DNA of 64,000 nucleotides. It comes from Pholis gunnellus. Its lineage: Eukaryota; Chordata; Actinopteri; Perciformes; Pholidae. Positions 57,339 through 64,000 of this stretch are shown here, piece after piece (position 1 is the stretch's first letter; the number at the start of each line of letters is the position of its first letter). Below the pieces are notes generated by a model, which did not search any database, was not told where the DNA came from, and saw only the letters and a list, made by a program, of their open reading frames with translations. The position numbers and the translations under genes were made by a program. Where the stretch lies: assembly GCA_910591455.2 (NCBI GenBank), contig OU342814.1:16425303-16489302 (forward strand). Direction: 5' to 3'.

Positions 57339-60300
57339 CTGTATTAAAAACACAAATAACATGGCCAACGGTGAGCACTGTGACCATTTTAAAGGATAGT
57401 ACGCATACCATAACGGTCTTCTGTTCTTGCTCACCTTGGTTTCCGTTTCATCGCCGTCATCAGTTTGATCAGCTGCAGCAGCAGGAAGGAGAAACTCGGC
57501 TCAAACACCCCAATTAACTTCATCACTTCCTGGAGGTCCAGTCCGGAGGCGGAGCCACCGACCACATCAGGAGACTCGGCCAATTCAGCTGCGTCTCGTT
57601 CCCTCAACTACAGCACAAGACAAAGATGTTGTGGGTTTCAGTGCGTGATCCGTAAACCGACCAAAGCGCTGCATATACGCATAACCATGAGAAAGCGCCC
57701 TTCCCATCTGTACCTCTATCTGCTCCTCCAGCAGCTCTTTATGAATCAGCAGGAAAGCACAACGGGTTTCTGCCATGAGCTCCACTGCTCCCGTCAGGCT
57801 CTTCAGCTTGGCTGCATTGCTGCTCTGACCTGTGGAAGCACAATATGAAACGTCACCCTGGAGGCCGTGGGTGGGAACGCCGTTTCTCTTGACAAAAGCA
57901 AAAACACGACAACAGTCACTCACCCGCCATGGTGAACTCGGCAAAGGCCACCCTCTCCAGCAGCGTGCGGAGCAGCTCACAGGGAGCATCTTTGAGGCTG
58001 AGGAACAGACAGACCGCCTTGCTGTAGTGGAGCTCTGCCAGGCTACGATGCTGCTTCCTCAAGTGTTCATCCCCCACCTGTCACACAATTGGGAGCATGA
58101 AACACGGACATCCTTCCGTGTGTACTATACTGCTAGAAGTAGCTATAGCATCCCATCTCCAGTAATCCTATTCTAGTCAGAGTGAAGCTTTATATTCTTT
58201 GTATCGTTTTGCATGGTTTCACACCTGGTTGCGGAAGCAGCTGTGGTACATGGAGGCCAGGCGGTGGTGGATGGTGGCAGCTCTGTACTGGTAGAGCGGC
58301 TGACGAGCCAACTCGGTCTGCAGGTCGCAGTACTTCAGAGACTTCATCATCGCCTCGGTCACCTCCCGCTCAATCTGGGGAAACAAACAGGGTTGAAAAA
58401 ACGGAATGTTTGATCGCATGTCTTGGCGTTACTGGTGCAAATAGACAACTGATAATGCATCCATTTAAAGTCACGATGATTGCCTTTTTGGCATCAATGA
58501 TCATTCAGTCGCAAGATAACCAAAATGTCCGTGACTTTAACTTAATTCCGAATGTTTGTGAAACAAACGCACCTGCTCCTGGGCCTTCCTGGACAGCGGG
58601 GCGTAGTCCTGCAGCAGTGTAGCCAGGGTGAAATAGGTAGTGGACAGCTCCCAGTTCACGCTGTCCCACACCGCTGGGTGGTTCTCTCGGCTCGCCAGTG
58701 ACTTCATAGCCCTCGAGTAGTAGTCTATGGCCTGGGGTGATACAATAGATAGAATCAACAGCATACCAGGGAAGGGTTAAGATGTAGGGAGAAACAAGCT
58801 GATCTTGTTCCATCAAGTGTGAATGCTGGATCCAGAGCTAAAGACCTAAAGGGTTTGCACCTTGTTGTAGTAGAGGGCCTCTTCGGGCGAGAACTCCCCT
58901 CGGCTCTGGTCGGCAGACACGGCACAGTGGGCCTGAGCGCAGATTCTCATCAGCCGGCCGGTGTTACACAGCAGCAAGGCTGTGTTGGTGCTGTCCCCAA
59001 TGGCTTCAAAGTCCTTCATGCCTTTCTCAAAGAATGCAAAACTCTTTTTCCACATCTCCTGCTCTGCTATGGACACAGACTTCTTCACTAGAAGGGGGGG
59101 GGGGGGGGGGGGCGAAGGAAAGTTAGAAACAGCAACATGGGCAAGGCAGCAACAGTTTGTATGAATTGTTCAGGTTGGAAGATATTATTTTGTGGTATCT
59201 TTCAAGTACATCAATTCGATAAATGACATAACTACAGGGGGCTGTATCTATAAATTCAAAGAAATAACTGTAATTGTACTGTTTTCCGTACACTCATCGG
59301 TTGATCTGTCGTCTACTAATCCAACATACCTTCTTTCTCAGTCTGCATGGCGGCAGCCTGGTTCATATAGAAGACCCCCATCTCGTTGCGGATGTTTCCC
59401 AGCCTTTTGAGCACCTGAGCCAGCTGATCTTTCAAAGCCTCTGAGATCACCAGTTCATACGCCGCCTCGTAGCACTTACTGCTCACAAACAGCTGGTACT
59501 CCGGGTCCATGGCCAGGTCTGTTGCCATGTTGAAGGCTGGTGGACAGAGAGGACAGGCATTGATAAATAAATGGAGAGGACAACGTGATAAGACAGGAAA
59601 CAAGCAGTGAAATGTTATTGTGAATGACGTTGGTAAACCTGAAAAGGATAAGAAGACACCTGTTGTGGAACACCCCTAATTTCAAAACATCAAGCAAGAA
59701 AGTCGGCCATTGTGTGCTTTAACATGTGTGCGTCTCTTTAGTGACCGACCCTGGCAGCTGCTCTCTCTGTGCAGGCTGTGCAGGATCTCCTGGTCCTCTT
59801 TGGTCTGGTAGCTGTACTCCTCCAGGTAGGCTGCTCTGTTGTGGGCATTCTGGGCCAACATCAGCTGGATGTCCCCACACAGAGACAGGCACTGGCTGTG
59901 AAACTGCAGCATGTGGGGGTGCGGTGTACCGCTCACTGAACAATAGGCATCTGGAGGAAACGGTAGAGGAGGAAGGAAGGGGAAAGGTAACTTATTCGGT
60001 AATTTCAGCTGGTAGAAATGACACTATTTTCAGCAAAAAATACAACACTGAAAAGCAATAACTATGGTAATGGTGTATTCCAGGATTAGATAAACTCACC
60101 GTAACACTGCAGGGATAGCTTGATGTAGCGCAGGGCCCGCCCGTACTTCAGCAGGTTGGTGGCTGCGTCGGACAGGACGTAGTAGGCCTTGGACGCTTTC
60201 AGGAAGAGCTGCAGCTTCATGCGGTGCTGCCACGAGCCGGGAATCATCCCGGAGCGAGTCGGGTGCTTCTGATTAAGGACCGTGGACTGACCCCTTTCCA

Positions 60301-63300
60301 GAAGGAGAGAGATGCCTTGCTCAGCAGCGCACGCTCCGATTGCACTTCTGTCCTCGTATTTAAGAGGAATGGGGGTGTTGGGGTCTGCAGCTGGCAGATC
60401 GCTCTCCTTCTTGATGGTGCCGTCCACTGCCTTCAGCCCCTGTGTAGTGCGTCACAGTTACAGTTACAACACAGTGGCTGACACGCGTCTTGGGACACGT
60501 CACATTATCAGCATTGTACGAACCCGAAACATAAATATAATGCGGAGACTCGCCTTTAGCACGTAGCTCAGGACGTGTCTGCATCTCTCCTCCTTGTCTT
60601 GAGAAACAGGGAAGACACCGCTCGGCTGCAGGGATCAAAAAACAAAAAGGGACGGTTATGTTTTGGTGTTTACATGCAACATATTTATCTGTGTATTCCA
60701 CACTGTCCCCTCAGGTCTGTGTAAAATATTTGGAGGGGCACTCACTCTGATCTGGTGAGTGGATTTGTATTTCTCCGGGACCGACAGCTCCCACACAGAG
60801 CGGATCACAGCCACAGCTTTGCTATCGTCCTGTGGGCTGGAGCAGGAGCCGTAGGAGCCGTTCTCGTCGCTGTCCTCCGTCAGCTCCTCCTCTTCCTCCC
60901 CGTCTTCGTCGCTGTAGCTGTCCTCTGATCCGCCGGCCCGGAGCGACTCCCCTTCATCTTCTTCCGGAGACTCGTCGAGCTGGAACAGCTCTGACAGCAT
61001 GTAGTGGGCGGAGGCGATGATCTGAACAGACGAGGAGATGGAGGAGAGCAGGACTGGAGTCGGGTTCAATCAAATCTAAGCTATGGCATTCTCAGATGAA
61101 GTCAACTGGTTTTACTTTTTACTTTCCTGATGTTTAAATATAAATTCAAAATACTTGTTTTTAAATCCTCGCTCACCTGGGGGTGCCTCTCCTCATCCAG
61201 AAGTTTGACGCAGTTCAAGAGAAGCGTTCGGATTGTGCCGTAGTGCTTTCTGTTTTGCCTCGCCTTCAGCATCAAGTTGCTGGCAACTCTGCAACCAAAA
61301 ACAGAAAATACAACTCATTACATTTTTCCCCACTTTCTTTGTTATTTACGTCTGATTCAAGCAGAAACTCATTTGCGAACAATATCTGTACAAACAACGT
61401 GAAAATGGCCAATTCAATCTCTTACCGTTTTAAAATATTCAACAGCATAATACTCTTTAAATACCTAATTATGAATATTACAAATAATAAGCTCATAAAA
61501 ATACATATTCTAGGTCAAATATAAAATGTCAAAAGCTATTTTTGGATAGGAAAACATTTTTTTTAAATGTCATCCCTAGACTCCAGCTCCTGAAATGTAT
61601 TGACCTTTGCAGCTTTGAGAGCTGCAGGGATTGTGACGTCCTTTTCCTGAGACTTACCTGTACAGTAGCACTGCCACAGGGAGAGTGAAGGGATTCTGAC
61701 ATTTCTCCTCCTCTGCCTCCTCACACAGAGTAGTAAGATCATAAAGCTTCACAATGTCACTCCCACTAGCTGTGGATTCAAGAAATAACGTCAGAAAATG
61801 TCACGATAAGTACGGACTGAAGACTTCCTGTTCACTCCTCTCCCACCTTTGAAGAGCCAGTAGGTGTGACCCTCTTTGGTGCAGTTGGACTTGAGGAAGG
61901 AGAGGATATTTTGGGCGATGTCTTTTACCACCCTTGTGGAGAAGTTTGAATTCTCCAGATGAGGGATGTCCTCCGTTTTTATCATCTCATATTTCTGCAG
62001 GGAAAAAAACAAAACTTGTCATTTTTATTTCAGTTATTAAAAACAATGTAATGCCATTAAAAATGACTACCATAGAAAGCACAGCTTATAGTTCTGCCTT
62101 TATGTCTGTATTCTGCTTCTACTGTGAAGCTTAGCTATGGAAATCAATAAACCAATAATAATAATAACAGCAAACGGTAATTTACCTGAACAATGCCATT
62201 GACGTGAAAGCACATGACGAGCTCTGGGACGTTACACATCAGATTGTCGAGCCAGTAGTCGATACCTGTGAGGATGTTGATTGGTTTGTTGTTGTCCCTG
62301 AAGAACAGTTAGAAAGGTACACGTTAGATTAAACAGGAATAATGTAGCGGAACCAACGTGTCACTCGGATGAGGTTGCAGCATTAAAATTAAACTAAACT
62401 AGGCCATTACATGCACAGATTCATTTGCGTTATCTTGCTGACACCCAACAGAAGTGCAATGTAAGTTCACATCCTTAACGGGAAGCAAATGGTTTAAAAT
62501 TCAAACCTGAGTCTCAGACTGACGGCAGGATATCGACCGCCTCCGAAAATAGGCATGTTGGACCCAACCAACATGTGGATGTCTTCAAACGTCCACATTA
62601 TGTTCCGCACAAAGTCGTTTCTTAAGCCCTGTCAAACGTGTAGGCGGACGTCAGCCATAAGATACCAAACTGTAGTGGTAAACCATGAAGGAGGGGTGAG
62701 AGGTTGTACTACCTGGCTGTTCTCCCCTTCGTCGAAGAGCATCGGGAGGTTTTGCTCTTTGAGTACAGAAGTCACCTGGCCCAGAGCAAACTGGCTGTCC
62801 ATGGACACACTGCCCTGCACATGTAATAGTCGCAGCACTGTCAGTATCTAAAAACACTTTCTAAAACATGTAATCCCACTTCTTACTTGAAGTTTTGATT
62901 GGCTACAGCGCACAGGATTGATTCCTAATCAAAGAAGAAATTCACATCATTTCTGAAGTAACATTCCCGCATTGGAGACTAAATAACAAACAGCCAAGTA
63001 CCTGCTTGGGAGCATCTGACTCTTCGGTGTCGGACGCTGCGCTGGTGAAGGCGGTGGGCCATGAAGAACTGTACTCCTCTGCCTCATTCTGCTCCTCCCC
63101 GTCATTCGGGTTGTCTGGTACGGGCTCTGCTGCCCCATCGCCATTGATACTGCAAACACAGCAGTTTTTAATCGGATAAAGACCGGGAAAGATGCACCTT
63201 AAAATAAAGTGTCGCCTAGCTCCCATAGTAAACCTTACTCGCTTATTGTGTACTCACCTGTAGTAGAGGAACTTTGACAGGATGGCTTTCTGATACCAGT

Positions 63301-63765
63301 GCTCTTTACTCTTCTTTTTCCTCTGCCACTTCTGATCGATTAGTCGCTGGTAAAACTCTTTTAGCCACGTCCAATCTCCTGTCTACAACGCACAAACACA
63401 CACGACAGGGCCTTAGACCCCACACTTAAAAGATACTGTCATATGGAAAAATGTCTGGAGTCCCTGCAGTACCTGAGAGGATCGCATGAAGAGCTCTTGA
63501 ATGTCCAGGTCATCCAGAAGCAACGTCCTCCCCACGCGGTGAACAGCCATACTGACGTGGGACTTGCTGTAGGGAATCTTCAAAAGCTTCTTGATGTTCT
63601 GAATGTGACGGAAAACAATGTTAACCCCGCTCCGGGTGTACGAGCACGTTTTCAGAAACAAACAAAGAAATGTGAGCTTTCGTAAGAGCTCCACAAACCT
63701 CCGAGTCCGACACCACGTCGACATCGTCTCCGATGCAATCAATGAACTCATAAGCCATCCCAAAA
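57164..63765 (-). CDS. edrf1: edrf1 (erythroid differentiation regulatory factor 1), 22 in-window coding exons, 5' partial
   Basis: EDRF1 is a nuclear regulator linked to erythroid differentiation, globin expression and GATA1 activity. Exons, 5' to 3': 63699-63765, 63473-63598, 63258-63382, 63002-63149, 62713-62814, 62507-62628, 62186-62297, 61847-61994, 61658-61769, 61177-61288, 60746-61021, 60554-60625, 60100-60439, 59750-59950, 59330-59536, 58861-59087, 58573-58731, 58225-58374, 57924-58077, 57714-57829, 57435-57607, 57164-57338. They join in frame into 1140 residues ending in TAA; human EDRF1 is about 1238, so roughly the first 100 residues lie past the right edge. Strong matches include KKLLKIPYSKSHVSMAVHR, VPELVMCFHVNGIVQKYEMI and MIPGSWQHRMKLQLFLK. 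The C-terminal half is helical, TPR-like. An acidic Glu/Asp/Ser stretch lies in the exon at 60746-61021. One intron is GC-AG. Most introns are short. Confidence 0.96.
57435..57607 (-). CDS. edrf1: edrf1 in-window exon 21
   Basis: 173 bp. It encodes LDLQEVMKLIGVFEPSFSFL and LLQLIKLMTAMKRKP, comparable with human EEVMKLLSIFESRLSFLLLQ. Confidence 0.93.
57714..57829 (-). CDS. edrf1: edrf1 in-window exon 20
   Basis: 116 bp: QSSNAAKLKSLTGAVELMAE and FLLIHKELLEEQIE, matching the human KLKTLSGALDIM region. Confidence 0.93.
57924..58077 (-). CDS. edrf1: edrf1 in-window exon 19
   Basis: 154 bp: VGDEHLRKQHRSLAELHYSK, LKDAPCELLRTLLERVAFAE and FTMA. Confidence 0.94.
58225..58374 (-). CDS. edrf1: edrf1 in-window exon 18
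   Basis: 150 bp, 50 whole codons: IEREVTEAMMKSLKYCDLQT and YRAATIHHRLASMYHSCFRN then Q. Confidence 0.95.
58573..58731 (-). CDS. edrf1: edrf1 in-window exon 17
   Basis: 159 bp, 53 whole codons: HPAVWDSVNWELSTTYFTLA, LLQDYAPLSRKAQEQ. Confidence 0.95.
58861..59087 (-). CDS. edrf1: edrf1 in-window exon 16
   Basis: 227 bp. It encodes KKSVSIAEQEMWKKSFAFFE, TALLLCNTGRLMRICAQAHC and EFSPEEALYYNK. The acceptor follows a 19-base poly-C run. Confidence 0.95.
59094..59112. repeat. poly-G (poly-C on the edrf1 strand), 19 bp
   Basis: On the minus strand this is 19 C followed by ttctag and then the edrf1 exon at 59087, so the homopolymer is itself the polypyrimidine tract of that acceptor. Confidence 0.93.
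59330..59536 (-). CDS. edrf1: edrf1 in-window exon 15
   Basis: 207 bp. It encodes MATDLAMDPEYQLFVSSKCY and QVLKRLGNIRNEMGVFYMNQ then AAAMQTEKE, a TPR-like helical pair. Confidence 0.94.
59750..59950 (-). CDS. edrf1: edrf1 in-window exon 14
   Basis: 201 bp. It encodes CLSLCGDIQLMLAQNAHNRA, YLEEYSYQTKEDQEILHSLH and RESSCQ, matching human. The first third (SVSGTPHPHMLQFHS) is divergent. Confidence 0.94.
60100..60439 (-). CDS. edrf1: edrf1 in-window exon 13
   Basis: 340 bp. It encodes GTIKKESDLPAADPNTPIPL, SGMIPGSWQHRMKLQLFLKA and SKAYYVLSDAATNLLKYGRA then LRYIKLSLQCYG, the start of the helical repeat region. Confidence 0.95.
60440..60553 (-). other. edrf1: GC-AG intron in edrf1 (114 bp)
   Basis: Donor AAG/gcgagt and acceptor cacacag-type (cactacacag). 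The only nearby GT would add four bases and break the frame. Apart from the C, the donor matches the consensus well, as is usual for GC donors. Confidence 0.85.
60554..60625 (-). CDS. edrf1: edrf1 in-window exon 12 (GC donor)
   Basis: 72 bp, 24 codons: PSGVFPVSQDKEERCRHVLS then YVLK. The exon ends CTAAAG followed by gcgagt, so its donor is GC. The next exon begins GLKAVDG in phase 0, as in human, which fixes the junction. Confidence 0.93.
60746..61021 (-). CDS. edrf1: edrf1 in-window exon 11 (acidic region)
   Basis: 276 bp, 92 whole codons. It starts IIASAHYMLSELFQLDE, runs through an acidic Ser/Glu/Asp stretch (SYSDEDGEEEEELTEDSDEN), and ends AVIRSVWELSVPEKYKSTHQ then IR. Confidence 0.95.
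61177..61288 (-). CDS. edrf1: edrf1 in-window exon 10
   Basis: 112 bp: VASNLMLKARQNRKHYGTIR and TLLLNCVKLLDEERHPQ. Confidence 0.95.
61658..61769 (-). CDS. edrf1: edrf1 in-window exon 9
   Basis: 112 bp: SGSDIVKLYDLTTLCEEAEE and QNPFTLPVAVLLY, joined to exon 8 through a split Ala codon. Confidence 0.95.
61847..61994 (-). CDS. edrf1: edrf1 in-window exon 8
   Basis: 148 bp: KYEMIKTEDIPHLENSNFST, VVKDIAQNILSFLKSNCTKE and GHTYWLFK. Confidence 0.96.
62186..62297 (-). CDS. edrf1: edrf1 in-window exon 7
   Basis: 112 bp: DNNKPINILTGIDYWLDNLM and CNVPELVMCFHVNGIVQ. Confidence 0.96.
62507..62628 (-). CDS. edrf1: edrf1 in-window exon 6
   Basis: 122 bp: GLRNDFVRNIMWTFEDIHML then VGSNMPIFGGGRYPAVSLRL, one of the most conserved EDRF1 segments. 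Confidence 0.96.
62713..62814 (-). CDS. edrf1: edrf1 in-window exon 5
   Basis: 102 bp, 34 whole codons ending VLKEQNLPMLFDEGENSQ, matching the human KEQNLITLFNDGEHSQ. Confidence 0.94.
63002..63149 (-). CDS. edrf1: edrf1 in-window exon 4 (variable acidic linker)
   Basis: 148 bp. It starts INGDGAAEPVP, as in human, then runs into an acidic, low-similarity linker (DGEEQNEAEEYSS and SDTEESDAPKQ). Confidence 0.93.
63258..63382 (-). CDS. edrf1: edrf1 in-window exon 3
   Basis: 125 bp. It encodes TGDWTWLKEFYQRLIDQKWQ and the basic RKKKSKEHWYQKAILSKFLY segment, which could act as a nuclear localisation signal. Confidence 0.95.
63473..63598 (-). CDS. edrf1: edrf1 in-window exon 2
   Basis: 126 bp, 42 whole codons: NIKKLLKIPYSKSHVSMAVH, then RVGRTLLLDDLDIQELFMRS. 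It is almost identical to human EDRF1. Confidence 0.96.
63699..63765 (-). CDS. edrf1: edrf1 in-window exon 1
   Basis: 67 bp, begins on the last base of a codon. It encodes FGMAYEFIDCIGDDVDVVSD and SE, matching the human FGMAYDFIDS region. The 235 bp beyond it to the window edge are intron. Confidence 0.92.
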
Positions 63766-64000
63766 CTGCAGAAGAAGAGAAAGGAACGTATTCACTTCAG
63801 GGTCCACAATAAAGCAGAGTATGTGCAGGGAAAGCCTTCAAAAATACATGACTGTGCTCACTAAAATGTGTTTAACGTTACAATACATATTGAATTCCGA
63901 ACATGTCGGTATGACTGTAGACTGGCAAATGATCTTGTACACTCCCTACAATTGCCAACACCATTTTGCAGATCATACATTGGTGATACATGCGTCGTCG

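Overview
The window is ordinary vertebrate genomic DNA, most likely from a teleost (ray-finned) fish. The evidence is split genes with GT-AG introns, vertebrate-type protein families, abundant CA/GT, GACA and homopolymer C/G microsatellites, and fragments of hAT, TTAA-type MITE and L2-like LINE elements of the kind common in fish genomes. There is no bacterial operon, CRISPR array or virus. I did not try to name the species.

Three protein-coding genes can be reconstructed exon by exon with consistent reading frames across every junction. (1) adam12, plus strand, 11271-46445: 20 coding exons that start inside the prodomain and run to the stop codon. The signal peptide and first part of the prodomain lie upstream of base 1. 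The fragment covers late prodomain, cysteine switch, furin site, zinc metalloprotease, disintegrin, cysteine-rich and EGF-like domains, a transmembrane helix and a proline-rich cytoplasmic tail. (2) dhx32, plus strand, 49638-55236: 11 coding exons, complete, 736 residues, a DEAH-box-like protein whose ATPase motifs are degenerate. (3) edrf1, minus strand, 57164-63765: 22 coding exons up to the stop codon; only the N-terminal exon(s) lie beyond the right edge.

Layout: 1-11270 is intron sequence of adam12 carrying an hAT-type MITE and microsatellites. 11271-46445 is adam12, with introns from 91 bp to about 8.1 kb. 46446 to about 48215 is its probable 3' UTR. About 48216-49637 is the intergenic region and dhx32 promoter. 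49638-55236 is dhx32. 55237-57163 holds the tail-to-tail 3' ends of dhx32 and edrf1. 57164-64000 is edrf1. Gene density rises sharply to the right: adam12 has kilobase introns, while edrf1 introns are mostly 75-400 bp.

The three proteins are not an evident pathway: a membrane sheddase, an RNA-helicase-like protein and an erythroid regulatory factor. They are neighbours by conserved synteny. The human ADAM12-DHX32-EDRF1 region on chromosome 10q26 has the same order and relative orientation, but from memory it also holds FANK1, BCCIP, UROS and MMP21 between them, and I see none of these here. I found no undescribed biological system. The points most worth a second look are the loss of both catalytic ATPase residues in dhx32, a GC-AG intron in edrf1, a MITE ending 22 bp from an adam12 splice site, an intron read-through that could encode a secreted ADAM12, and repeats forming or abutting polypyrimidine tracts.
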